Below are positions 1-6,441 of a DNA stretch of 6,441 bases, piece after piece (position 1 is the first letter of the stretch; every line of letters begins with the position of its first letter). The notes under the pieces are model-generated. The model saw only the letters and a program-made list of their open reading frames with translations. It did not search any database and had not been told where the DNA came from. Both the position numbers and the translations under genes were made by a program. The stretch comes from Robiginitomaculum sp. (GTDB lineage: Bacteria; Pseudomonadota; Alphaproteobacteria; Caulobacterales; Maricaulaceae): positions 1 through 6,441 of the forward strand of contig JALWUB010000211.1 in assembly GCA_026993275.1 (NCBI GenBank). Direction: 5' to 3'.

Positions 1-132
<132 letters not shown>

Positions 133-154
133 TCACTTTGGTTCTGACGCTTGC

Positions 155-2230
155 TCAAGCGTGCTTCGCGATGATTTCTTCGGCCACGGCCTTGGGAACC
201 GGCTCGTAATGGTCGAATTGCATGGTGTATTGCGCCCGGCCCTGGGACATGGAGCGCAACTGGTTGACATAGCCAAACATGTTGGCCAGCGGCACCATGG
301 CATTGACCACATTGGCGGTGCCGCGCACTTCCTGGTTCTGGATCTGCCCGCGCCGGGAATTGAGATCGCCAATCACCGAACCGGTATAGTCTTCAGGTGT
401 CACCACCTCGACCTTCATGATCGGCTCAAGCAGTTTGGGCGCGCACTTGTTCTTGGCTTCGCGGAAAGCCGCCCGGGCGGCGATTTCAAAGGCCAGGACG
501 GAGCTGTCCACGTCGTGATAGGCGCCGTCAACCAGGGTGGCCTTGTAATCAATCACCGGGAAGCCCGCAAGAATGCCGGTTTCGGCAACCTGCTTGAGAC
601 CCTTCTCAACGCCCGGAATGTATTCCTTGGGCACATTGCCACCGACGATCTTGGATTCGAACTGCTCGCCCTCGCCCGCGGGCAGGGGTTCGAACACGAT
701 CTTGACGCGGGCGAACTGCCCGGCGCCGCCGGACTGTTTCTTGTGGGTGTAATCGACTTCGGCCGTCTGCCCCAGGGTTTCGCGATAGGCGACTTGCGGC
801 TGGCCGATATTGGCGCTGACGCCAAATTCGCGCTTCATGCGGTCGACCAAGATGTCCAGGTGCAATTCGCCCATGCCGGCAATGATGGTCTGGCCGGATT
901 CCTCATCCGTGTGCACACGGAATGACGGGTCTTCCGCCGCCAGGCGCTGCAGGGCAACGCCGAGCTTTTCCTGGTCGGCCTTGGACTTGGGCTCGATGGC
1001 GATCTCGATCACCGGTTCGGGGAACTCCATGCGCTCCAGGATCACCGGATGTTGCGGATCGCACAGCGTATCGCCGGTGGTGGTCGCCTTCAGCCCGGCA
1101 ATGGCGACAATGTCGCCCGCATAGGCTTCCTTGATGTCCTCGCGCGAATTGGAGTGCATTTGCAGCATGCGGCCAATGCGCTCCTTGCGCTCCTTGACCG
1201 AATTGAGCAGCGTCGTGCCGGTTTCCAGCTTGCCCGAATAGATCCGCGCAAAGGTCAGCGAGCCGACAAACGGGTCATTCATGATCTTGAAGGCCAGCAT
1301 GGACAGCGGCTCGTTGTCGTCGGCATGGCGCTCGACCTCTTCGCCGGTCTTCACATCCACGCCCTTGATGGAGGGGATGTCCACCGGGGAAGGCAAATAG
1401 TCCACCACCGCATCGAGCAGGGTCTGCACACCCTTGTTCTTGAACGCCGTGCCGCACAAAACCGGCACAAAGACGCTGTCAATGGTGCCCTTGCGGATCA
1501 GCGACTGCATCAGCTCGAAGGAAGGCTCGATGCCGTCCAGATAGGCTTCCATGGTCTGGTCATCGACCTCGACGATCTTCTCGATCATCTTTTCGCGCCA
1601 TTCCGCAGCCTGATCGGCCAGTTCGGCGGGAATGTCCTGCTCGCCATATTCCGCGCCCAGGGCCTCGCCGGACCAGACAATGGCCTTCATCTTCAACAGG
1701 TCGATATGGCCAACATAGGAGTTTTCCGAGCCGATGGGCAGCTGGATGACCAGCGCATTGGCGCCCAGGCGCTCCTCGATCATCTTCACCGACATGAAGA
1801 AATCGGCGCCGACCTTGTCCATCTTGTTGACAAAGATCATCCGCGGCACGTGGTATTTGTCGGCCTGGCGCCACACGGTTTCGGTCTGCGGTTCCACCCC
1901 GGCATTGGCATCGAGCAGCGTGATGGCGCCATCGAGCACCCGCAGGGAGCGCTCCACCTCGATGGTGAAATCCACGTGGCCGGGCGTGTCGATAATGTTC
2001 AGGCGTTTGCCATTCCAGAACGTCGTCGTCGCCGCCGAGGTAATGGTAATGCCGCGTTCCTGCTCCTGCTCCATCCAGTCCATGGTGGCGGCGCCGTCAT
2101 GGACTTCGCCGATCTTGTGGGACTTTCCGGAATAATACAGAATCCGCTCGGTGGTCGTGGTCTTGCCGGCGTCGATATGCGCCATGATCCCGAAATTGCG
2201 GTAATCTTCTATCTTGTGTGTGCGGGCCAT
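155..2230 (-). CDS. fusA: Elongation factor G
   Basis: EF-G is the ribosomal translocase. It uses GTP to move tRNA and mRNA after peptide transfer and also takes part in ribosome recycling. The 691-residue product has the usual family length. All GTPase motifs are visible: G1 AHIDAGKT at 17-24, G2 RGIT at 59-62, G3 DTPGH at 81-85 with the catalytic His85, G4 NKMD at 135-138 and G5 GTA at 260-262. Domains II-V follow; the domain IV segment around [10 protein letters not shown] and the C-terminal [10 protein letters not shown] region are typical. The ATG at 2228-2230 gives the canonical [12 protein letters not shown] start. It has GAGAAGAG about nine bases upstream and lies 24 nt after the rpsG stop. 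It sits in the middle of the str operon, and no truncation or frameshift is seen. Confidence 0.99.
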   Translation of the reverse strand: MARTHKIEDYRNFGIMAHIDAGKTTTTERILYYSGKSHKIGEVHDGAATMDWMEQEQERGITITSAATTTFWNGKRLNIIDTPGHVDFTIEVERSLRVLDGAITLLDANAGVEPQTETVWRQADKYHVPRMIFVNKMDKVGADFFMSVKMIEERLGANALVIQLPIGSENSYVGHIDLLKMKAIVWSGEALGAEYGEQDIPAELADQAAEWREKMIEKIVEVDDQTMEAYLDGIEPSFELMQSLIRKGTIDSVFVPVLCGTAFKNKGVQTLLDAVVDYLPSPVDIPSIKGVDVKTGEEVERHADDNEPLSMLAFKIMNDPFVGSLTFARIYSGKLETGTTLLNSVKERKERIGRMLQMHSNSREDIKEAYAGDIVAIAGLKATTTGDTLCDPQHPVILERMEFPEPVIEIAIEPKSKADQEKLGVALQRLAAEDPSFRVHTDEESGQTIIAGMGELHLDILVDRMKREFGVSANIGQPQVAYRETLGQTAEVDYTHKKQSGGAGQFARVKIVFEPLPAGEGEQFESKIVGGNVPKEYIPGVEKGLKQVAETGILAGFPVIDYKATLVDGAYHDVDSSVLAFEIAARAAFREAKNKCAPKLLEPIMKVEVVTPEDYTGSVIGDLNSRRGQIQNQEVRGTANVVNAMVPLANMFGYVNQLRSMSQGRAQYTMQFDHYEPVPKAVAEEIIAKHA

Positions 2231-2254
2231 AGCCTTGAACTCTTCTCAGCGCTG

Positions 2255-2725
2255 TTACCAGCGGTAATGCGAAAATGCGCGGTTGGCCTCGGCCATCCGG
2301 TGGGTGTCTTCACGCTTCTTGACAGCGCTGCCGCGATTGCTGGCCGCGTCCATCAGCTCGCCGGCCAGGCGTTCGCGCATGGTGTGCTCATTGCGCTTGC
2401 GCGCCGCGCCGACCAGCCAGCGAATCGCCAGTGCCTTCTTGCGGTCCGGGCGCACTTCAACCGGCACCTGATAGGTGGCGCCGCCAACCCGGCGGGAGCG
2501 CACCTCAATCCCCGGCGCCACGTTTTCCAGCGCCTCGTGAAACAGCGGCAGCGGATCGCGGCGGGTCTTGGCCTCGATGATATCAAGGGCGCCATAGACG
2601 ATCTTCTCGGCGACCGACTTTTTCCCGTCGCGCATGACGTAATTCATGAACCGGGTCAGGATCTGATCGCCAAACTTGGGGTCCGGATGAACTTCCCGTT
2701 TTTCGGCGCGGTGACGGCGTGACAT
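2255..2725 (-). CDS. rpsG: 30S ribosomal protein S7
   Basis: S7 binds the 3' major domain of 16S rRNA, nucleates assembly of the 30S head and contacts tRNA in the E site. The 156-residue length is the common bacterial length. The N-terminal [20 protein letters not shown] stretch, the core [12 protein letters not shown] at 80-91 and the terminal SHYRW are diagnostic. The start ATG at 2723-2725 has AGAGGG seven bases upstream and lies 15 nt after rpsL, so the two are almost certainly co-transcribed and probably translationally linked. In Escherichia coli S7 represses its own operon through the rpsL-rpsG spacer, which is about 100 nt there. The 15-nt gap here is too short for that structure, so any autoregulation must work differently. 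Confidence 0.99.
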   Translation of the reverse strand: MSRRHRAEKREVHPDPKFGDQILTRFMNYVMRDGKKSVAEKIVYGALDIIEAKTRRDPLPLFHEALENVAPGIEVRSRRVGGATYQVPVEVRPDRKKALAIRWLVGAARKRNEHTMRERLAGELMDAASNRGSAVKKREDTHRMAEANRAFSHYRW

Positions 2726-2740
2726 GGCAGGACCCTCTTC

Positions 2741-3112
2741 TTATTTCGGACGCTTGGCGCCATATTTGGACCGGCGCTGGCGGCGGTCCTTGACACCCTG
2801 GGTGTCAAGGACACCGCGCAGGATGTGATAGCGCACACCCGGCAGGTCCTTGACCCGGCCACCGCGAATGAGCACCACGGAGTGCTCTTGCAGGTTATGG
2901 CCTTCGCCGGGAATGTAGCTCACGACTTCATGGCCGGATGTGAGGCGCACCTTGGCGACCTTGCGCAAGGCCGAATTCGGCTTCTTTGGCGTTGTCGTAT
3001 AGACGCGCGTGCAGACGCCGCGCCGCTGCGGGCAGGCCATCAGCGCCGGCACCTTGTTGCGCTTCACCTTGGGCTTGCGCGGTTTGCGAACCAATTGGTT
3101 GATCGTAGCCAT
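2741..3112 (-). CDS. rpsL: 30S ribosomal protein S12
   Basis: S12 sits at the decoding centre of the small subunit and affects accuracy and streptomycin response. The 123-residue product contains the invariant [13 protein letters not shown] segment (39-51), [10 protein letters not shown] (69-78) and [13 protein letters not shown] (84-96). Lys43 and Lys88, where streptomycin-resistance changes usually fall, are both wild type. Asp89, the residue beta-methylthiolated by RimO in other bacteria, is present. The ATG at 3110-3112 is preceded by TGAGG four bases upstream. It is the first gene of the str operon, behind its own promoter and a leader of about 190 nt, and is separated from rpoC by nnrS and the permease gene. 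Confidence 0.99.
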   Translation of the reverse strand: MATINQLVRKPRKPKVKRNKVPALMACPQRRGVCTRVYTTTPKKPNSALRKVAKVRLTSGHEVVSYIPGEGHNLQEHSVVLIRGGRVKDLPGVRYHILRGVLDTQGVKDRRQRRSKYGAKRPK

Positions 3113-3303
3113 AAAGCCTCAATCCCTTATTCGTGAGCCTTGGCCCACACAAAACCAGCCGCCAACACCCCAAAGCGCATTGGCGGCAAAACAACAGCCG
3201 CAGTGCTGATGAGCACGCGGTACCGGCGGGGGACATCCCCAATGTCTCGATGCTCCGGACAGCGTCTGACCCGGCCAAGGGTCACAGCCAGCCTTTGAAG
3301 CGA
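3113..3303 (-). promoter_or_regulatory. Structured 5' leader of the rpsL-rpsG-fusA-tuf operon
   Basis: This gene-free stretch is the expected untranslated leader if transcription begins near 3303. Read on the minus strand it contains a succession of perfect inverted repeats. TGACCC/GGGTCA (3267-3284) has a 6-nt loop. GACAT/ATGTC (3232-3246) overlaps a GGGG/CCCC hairpin (3229-3240). GTGCT/AGCAC follows just downstream of position 3216. Next come GCGGC/GCCGC (3183-3201) and finally GCCGCCAA/TTGGCGGC (3158-3187, 14-nt loop). The last two share the arm at 3183-3187 and so exclude one another. The bases after the last stem read TGGTTTTGTG. Regulation by this leader is inference; only the repeats are seen. 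Confidence 0.5.
3158..3187 (-). repeat. 8-bp inverted repeat (hairpin) in the rpsL leader
   Basis: GCCGCCAA at 3187-3180 and TTGGCGGC at 3165-3158 (minus strand reading) form a perfect 8-bp stem with a 14-nt loop. A run of four T begins three bases after the stem. This is weak for an intrinsic terminator but compatible with an attenuator. The upstream GCGGC at 3201-3197 can pair with the same left arm instead. The hairpin ends about 45 nt before the rpsL start codon. Confidence 0.55.
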
Positions 3304-3309
3304 GCGCGG

Positions 3310-3338
3310 AACCTAGTCCCCGATTCCATCCCGGTCAA
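3310..3338 (-). promoter_or_regulatory. Sigma70-type promoter of the str operon
   Basis: On the minus strand TTGACC (3338-3333) and TAGGTT (3315-3310) are separated by exactly 17 bases. The first five bases of the -35 match the housekeeping consensus and the spacing is optimal. The bases after the -10 (CCGCGCTCG) are GC-rich, the kind of discriminator found at ribosomal promoters under ppGpp/DksA control in proteobacteria, so stringent control is plausible but not shown. Predicted transcription start is near 3303. The promoter lies between the permease stop and rpsL, so the str operon does not depend on read-through from rpoC. Confidence 0.65.
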
Positions 3339-3412
3339 GAGCGTCTGTGCCCCATTTTTCCATCTGTTTGCATATCATGTTCACCCCTGGCCCCTGTTCG
3401 GAGAAACACGTT

Positions 3413-4153
3413 CTAAAGACTGTCCAGAATCACGCTGGCGATCAGCACCGTTGCATTTGCCGCCAGCATGAGCGCGATGACACGCCGGTAAATAGCCGCG
3501 CCAAAGCGATGAAACAGGGCCGTGCCCAGGGCATTGCCCGCCAGCACGAACCCCAGGGCAAAAGCCGACAGCAGCAGGACCCTGTGCCCGGCATTGCCCA
3601 GGGCGGCATTGCTGGCCGCGGCAACGCTGTCGGCGATCAGGAAATAGGCAATGGTGGTGGCGCGCATGGCGGCGGCCGGCAATGACGAACTGGCCATGAT
3701 GAGGGCGACAGGCGGACCGCCCAGCCCGAACGCGCCATTGAGCAGGCCCGAAAGCGCGCCCGCCATCGCCGTCGCCACACGGCCGATTCCCGCTTGCAGA
3801 TTCAGGCGCGGGCGCAACAGCAGGACCGGCACGGCGGCCAGCACCACAAGGCCAATGCCAAGCCGCGCCGCATCATGCGGCAAATGCGCCAGCAGCAGGG
3901 CGCCAAAGGGTGCGATGATGAGGCTGGGCACGGCCAGCCACAGCACCAGCGCCAGACGCACCTGGCGGTATGCCCCCAAGGCCGCGATGAGTCCGGCGCC
4001 CAGATCCAGCAGCAAGACCAGGGGGACGATCATCCGGGGCGGCAGGATGAAGGCCAGCAGCGGCGCCGCCGCCAGGGCAAAGCCAAAACCGGAAAACCCG
4101 CGCACAATGCCTGCGCCAAACACGATCAGCGCCACCAGGGCAAAATCCGTCAT
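3413..4153 (-). CDS. TauE/SafE-family membrane permease (sulfite/sulfonate exporter-like)
   Basis: This is a predicted polytopic inner-membrane protein of the TauE/SafE (DUF81) family. Characterised members are thought to export sulfite, sulfoacetate or related small organic anions, but substrates are rarely known and none is assigned here. The 246 residues are almost entirely hydrophobic segments. The family's internal duplication is visible: the first repeat carries VRGFSGFGFA at 17-26 and the second GALSGLLNGAFGLGGPP at 132-148. I place the start at the ATG 4151-4153 because GGAGAG lies five bases upstream and the protein then begins with a typical first membrane helix (MTDFALVALIVFGAG). 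An in-frame start at 4216 would add 21 polar, arginine-rich residues unlike the family. It is divergent from nnrS and ends about 75 nt before the str promoter; no clear terminator is seen after its TAG stop. Confidence 0.88.
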   Translation of the reverse strand: MTDFALVALIVFGAGIVRGFSGFGFALAAAPLLAFILPPRMIVPLVLLLDLGAGLIAALGAYRQVRLALVLWLAVPSLIIAPFGALLLAHLPHDAARLGIGLVVLAAVPVLLLRPRLNLQAGIGRVATAMAGALSGLLNGAFGLGGPPVALIMASSSLPAAAMRATTIAYFLIADSVAAASNAALGNAGHRVLLLSAFALGFVLAGNALGTALFHRFGAAIYRRVIALMLAANATVLIASVILDSL

Positions 4154-4158
4154 GCACG

Positions 4159-4164
4159 CTCTCC
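4159..4164 (-). promoter_or_regulatory. Ribosome binding site that decides the permease start
   Basis: GGAGAG on the minus strand, five bases before the ATG at 4153-4151. It favours the internal ATG over the longer in-frame start at 4216. Confidence 0.6.
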
Positions 4165-4199
4165 GCTTTCCCCCTGGCAGCGCCCGCACTGTGGCCGAT

Positions 4200-4213
4200 C
4201 CCCTGCGCAGGGG
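4200..4213. repeat. Perfect 14-bp palindrome upstream of the permease gene
   Basis: CCCCTGCGCAGGGG is a perfect two-fold palindrome 47 bp upstream of the chosen permease start. It could be an operator for a dimeric regulator or simply a chance GC-rich palindrome. A similar stretch without the right half occurs before nnrS at 4389-4402. Confidence 0.4.
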
Positions 4214-4250
4214 CAAGCTGCGGGACCGCGAAATGGCTTGCCTTCAGGCC

Positions 4251-4270
4251 TTCGCACGCTCACCATGAGG
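4251..4270 (+). repeat. Degenerate third copy of the intergenic palindromic repeat
   Basis: The 13 bases GCTCACCATGAGG at 4258-4270 are identical to 4341-4353. The preceding TTCGCAC resembles TTCGACAA of the full copy with one indel and a mismatch. The left arm of the palindrome is not recognisable, so this is a decayed or partial copy. Confidence 0.5.
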
Positions 4271-4288
4271 AGTGGCCGCATGACCCGG

Positions 4289-4315
4289 CCTCATCCTGAG
4301 CAAAGTCGAAGGATG
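4289..4315 (-). repeat. Intergenic palindromic repeat, copy in minus orientation
   Basis: This 27-bp unit is an imperfect inverted copy of 4328-4353. It is itself a hairpin: CATCCT at 4292-4297 pairs with AGGATG at 4310-4315. It resembles the short TCGA/GAGC-containing dispersed repeats common in intergenic regions of alphaproteobacteria; that resemblance is from memory and needs a genome search. Confidence 0.65.
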
Positions 4316-4327
4316 GAAGCCATACGG

Positions 4328-4353
4328 CATGGTTCGACAAGCTCACCATGAGG
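4328..4353 (+). repeat. Intergenic palindromic repeat, copy in plus orientation
   Basis: This 26-bp unit carries the arms CATGGT (4328-4333) and ACCATG (4345-4350) around a TCGACAAGCTC core. Against the 4289-4315 copy, both arms have changed together (GG/CC versus CC/GG), which keeps the stem paired. Its TTCGAC also falls where a -35 element for nnrS could lie. Confidence 0.65.
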
Positions 4354-4361
4354 GGTATATG
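4333..4361 (+). promoter_or_regulatory. Candidate nnrS promoter overlapping the repeat
   Basis: TTCGAC (4333-4338) and TATATG (4356-4361) are 17 bases apart, an acceptable sigma70-type arrangement though the -35 is imperfect. It would start transcription near 4368, giving a leader of about 60 nt to nnrS. I found no FNR-type or NsrR-type box around it. Confidence 0.35.
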
Positions 4362-4429
4362 TGCTTGCACCATGAACATCATTGTTTCGCTTGCCCTGCG
4401 CAACAGGCCATTTTGAAAGACGCATGCCC

Positions 4430-5644
4430 ATGACCAGCAAAGCCCCCTCCCCGTCCGCGCAAATCCTGGCACGGCGCGACTATGCCGGACCGGCATTTCT
4501 GGCCCAGGGCTTCCGGCCATTCTTTCTGGGCGCCGGGGTCTGGGCGGTGCTGGCGCTTGCGGCATGGCTGGCCGAATGGCTGGGCCTGCTGCCGCCGGTG
4601 ATGTTTCTGGATGTGCACTGGCATGCGCACGAAATGATTTTTGGCTTTGGCGCGGCCGCCATGGCCGGGTTCCTGCTGACCGCCATTCCCAACTGGACCG
4701 GGCGCCTGCCGGTGCGCGGCGCGCCACTGGCGCTGCTGGCATTGCTGTGGCTGGCCGGGCGCCTGGCCATGCTGGGGCGGGGCGCCATCGGTCCGGGGCT
4801 TGCAGGCCTGGCCGATTCGGCCTTTCTCATTGTCCTGGCGCTGGCCGTCTGGCGCGAAATCATCGCCGGGAAAAACTGGCGCAATCTCAAGACCGCCGCT
4901 GCCGTCAGCATTCTGGCGGCCGCCAATATCGCCTGGCACGCAGTAGCGGCGCACCCCGGGCTGGACACGCTGTTGCCCGAGCGCCTGGCGATCATCACCC
5001 TGGTCAGCCTGCTCGCCCTGATTGGCGGCCGCATCACCCCCAGCTTTACCCGCAATGTGCTGGCGCGGCGTGGCACGGGCAGATTGCCGGCGCCATTTTC
5101 AGGCCTGGACCGCGCGGCCCTGGTGATGACGATGCTGGCCGGTGCCAGCTGGACAGTCGCCCCGGGCGCCCGGATCACCGGCGCCCTCGCTGTCATTGCC
5201 TGTGTTCTCAATCTGGTGCGGCTTGGGCGCTGGCGCACCCTGGATGTGCTGGACGAGCCCATGCTGTGGGTACTGCATCTGGGCTATGCATGGATCGGCG
5301 CAGGCTTCGCCCTGATCGCGGCGCACGGCCTTGCCGGGCTGGTGCCGCAAAGCGCCGCCATTCATGCCTTCACCGCAGGCGGCTTTGGCACCATGATGCT
5401 GGGCGTCATGACCCGCGCCGCGCGCGGCCATAGCGGCCTCAAGCTGCAGGCTGGCGCCATCGAACCCCTGATCTATGCCGCGGTCAGCCTGTCGGCGCTC
5501 TTGCGCATTGCCGCCGCGGCCAGCAACCGGGTTGTGTTCTATCAGGCCTCCGGCCTGCTGTGGGTGCTCGCCTTCGGGCTTTTTGTCATCGCCTATTGGA
5601 AAATCCTGACCACCAATATGCGCCTGCGCCAGCACCGCCCATGA
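4430..5644 (+). CDS. nnrS: NnrS family protein (haem/copper membrane protein, nitric oxide stress)
   Basis: NnrS proteins are inner-membrane haem- and copper-containing proteins with about twelve helices. They are linked to denitrification gene clusters and protect cells against nitric oxide stress; their exact reaction is unsettled. The 404-residue product is of usual length and shows the family signatures in order: GFRPFFLGA (27-35), HWHAHEMIFGFG (63-74) with three histidines that could bind metal, IPNWTGR (86-92), GGRITPSFTRN (199-209), then HAFTAGGFGTMMLG (312-325) and MTRAARGHSG (327-336). The start is uncertain. ATG at 4430 is chosen because GAAAGA lies nine bases upstream; ATG at 4424 is two codons earlier, and a TTG at 4382 is possible but adds unlikely residues. 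It is the only gene here on the plus strand, divergent from the permease gene and convergent with rpoC, with its stop codon touching the rpoC terminator. No denitrification gene or nitric oxide regulator gene is in the window. Confidence 0.95.
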   Translation: MTSKAPSPSAQILARRDYAGPAFLAQGFRPFFLGAGVWAVLALAAWLAEWLGLLPPVMFLDVHWHAHEMIFGFGAAAMAGFLLTAIPNWTGRLPVRGAPLALLALLWLAGRLAMLGRGAIGPGLAGLADSAFLIVLALAVWREIIAGKNWRNLKTAAAVSILAAANIAWHAVAAHPGLDTLLPERLAIITLVSLLALIGGRITPSFTRNVLARRGTGRLPAPFSGLDRAALVMTMLAGASWTVAPGARITGALAVIACVLNLVRLGRWRTLDVLDEPMLWVLHLGYAWIGAGFALIAAHGLAGLVPQSAAIHAFTAGGFGTMMLGVMTRAARGHSGLKLQAGAIEPLIYAAVSLSALLRIAAAASNRVVFYQASGLLWVLAFGLFVIAYWKILTTNMRLRQHRP

Positions 5645-5680
5645 AAAAGCCCTGCCCTTGCGCGGCAAGGACAGGGCTTT
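5644..5680 (-). terminator. Intrinsic terminator of the rpoC operon, shared with nnrS
   Basis: The hairpin spans 5646-5680: a 9-bp arm (AAAGCCCTG/CAGGGCTTT), one non-Watson-Crick position (5655 against 5671), then a 6-bp arm (CCTTGC/GCAAGG) around a 3-nt loop. On the minus strand the odd position is a G-U wobble, giving a continuous 16-bp stem followed by TTTTT. On the plus strand the same position is a C-A mismatch and the T run is only three. It therefore suits rpoC best and may serve nnrS less efficiently. It begins at the last base of the nnrS stop codon. Confidence 0.88.
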
Positions 5681-5702
5681 GCAGATCGGCACGAAGCGCG
5701 GA

Positions 5703-6441
5703 TCACGCCTCTTCGGCAGCGGCCTTGGAAATGTCCTCCGGCAATGATTCCTCATTGGCCAGGCGCGCCGCTTCGCGTTCTGCCAGCGCCTTCATGTCGC
5801 GGGCATCGGCCAGTTTCTGGTAATGCCGCAAGGTGCTGCCGGTGCCAGCCGGGATCAGGCGGCCGACAATGACGTTCTCCTTGAGGCCCTCCAGGGTATC
5901 GACCTTGCCTTCGACCGCAGCCTGGGTCAGCACCCGGGTGGTTTCCTGGAACGAGGCCGCCGAAATGAACGACTTGGTTTGCAGACTCGCCTTGGTGATG
6001 CCCAGCAGAACCGGGGTGGCCTTGGCCGGGGTCTTGCCTTCGGCAATGGCCTTTTCCTGGATTTCCGCGAACTCGACCTTGTCCAGCTGGTCGCCGCGCA
6101 GCAGACCGGTTTCACCGCCATCGACCACTTCGACCTTTTGCAGCATTTGCCGCACGATGGTTTCGATGTGCTTGTCGTTGATCGGCACGCCCTGCAGGCG
6201 ATAGACGTCCTGGATTTCGTTGACCAGATATTCGGCCAGCGCCTCGACCCCCATGACCCGCAAGATGTCGTGCGGCGCCGGATTGCCATCCAGCAGATAA
6301 TCGCCGCGCTTGACCATGTCGCCATCCTGCACCGTCAGGTGCTTGCCCTTGGGCACAAGATAGGTCGATGGCTCCTGGGTTTCGTCCTCGGGGATGATGG
6401 AAATGCGCCGCTTGTTCTTGTAATCGCGGCCATATTCCACC
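5703..6441 (-). CDS. rpoC: RNA polymerase beta' subunit, C-terminal part (cut by window edge)
   Basis: Beta' is the largest core subunit of RNA polymerase and carries the clamp, the active-site metal loop and part of the bridge region. Only the last 245 codons are visible; the gene continues beyond the right edge. The segment [20 protein letters not shown] and the following [14 protein letters not shown] (together roughly visible residues 144-201) are the near-invariant C-terminal region of bacterial beta'. The preceding part ([20 protein letters not shown], then [10 protein letters not shown]) also fits. The tail ends [11 protein letters not shown], a short acidic/alanine end as usual in this class. 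The TGA stop at 5705-5703 is followed within about 25 bases by the terminator stem. It is the last gene of the rpoBC unit and is convergent with nnrS. Confidence 0.98.
   Translation of the reverse strand, partial: VEYGRDYKNKRRISIIPEDETQEPSTYLVPKGKHLTVQDGDMVKRGDYLLDGNPAPHDILRVMGVEALAEYLVNEIQDVYRLQGVPINDKHIETIVRQMLQKVEVVDGGETGLLRGDQLDKVEFAEIQEKAIAEGKTPAKATPVLLGITKASLQTKSFISAASFQETTRVLTQAAVEGKVDTLEGLKENVIVGRLIPAGTGSTLRHYQKLADARDMKALAEREAARLANEESLPEDISKAAAEEA

Noticed and set aside
1049..2722. Plus-strand open frame of 557 codons opposite fusA and rpsG
   Set aside because: It lies wholly antisense to two near-invariant translation genes. Its composition is that expected of a GC-rich complementary frame, and no family motif or ribosome binding site supports it.
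2928..3278. Minus-strand frame of 116 codons running from the leader into rpsL in another frame
   Set aside because: It would overlap rpsL out of frame, is cysteine- and arginine-rich without motif, and rpsL itself is certain.
3339..3412. Terminator sought after the permease stop
   Set aside because: Only a 4-bp TGTT/AACA pairing without a T run is seen, which is too weak to call.
4391..4403. Possible FNR/NnrR-type box TTGC-N5-GCAA before nnrS
   Set aside because: Family sites have TTG-N8-CAA with AT next to the half-sites. Here the spacing is N7 and the inner bases are GC, so it is not a credible FNR-class site.
4260..5262. Minus-strand frames opposite nnrS (for example 4480-5262 and 4379-4954)
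   Set aside because: They have low-complexity Ala/Arg/Pro/Gly composition and are antisense to a gene with clear NnrS motifs.

Overview
The window reads as a chromosomal segment of a high-GC alphaproteobacterium. The EF-G, S12, S7 and beta' proteins have an alphaproteobacterial character, and the minus strand carries the 3' end of rpoC followed later by rpsL, rpsG, fusA and tuf, the classical str order. I cannot place it below class level from the sequence alone.

Read along the minus strand, which is the direction of most genes, the layout is as follows. The C-terminal 245 codons of rpoC enter from the right edge and stop at 5703. A strong hairpin terminator follows (5644-5680). An accessory island of about 2.3 kb then separates rpoC from the str operon. 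It holds nnrS on the plus strand (4430-5644), convergent with rpoC, and a TauE/SafE-family permease gene on the minus strand (3413-4153), divergent from nnrS. The divergent intergenic region (4154-4429) holds three copies of a small palindromic repeat and a perfect 14-bp palindrome. After the permease gene there is a well-formed sigma70-type promoter (3310-3338) and a leader of about 190 nt rich in inverted repeats. The str operon follows: rpsL, rpsG, fusA and the first 41 codons of tuf, with gaps of 15, 24 and 31 nt, each gene preceded by a purine-rich ribosome binding site.

The core genes make the translation and transcription machinery: RNA polymerase beta', ribosomal proteins S12 and S7, EF-G and EF-Tu. 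The island encodes two polytopic membrane proteins. One is a haem/copper-type NnrS protein linked in other bacteria to nitric oxide stress. The other is a small-anion exporter-like protein of the sulfite/sulfonate family. Their functional link here is inference only.

No new multi-gene system is apparent. The features most worth a second look are non-coding. They are the leader with mutually exclusive hairpins upstream of rpsL, the compensatory changes in the palindromic repeats, the possible nnrS promoter built on a repeat copy, and a terminator whose stem is fully paired only on the rpoC transcript strand.
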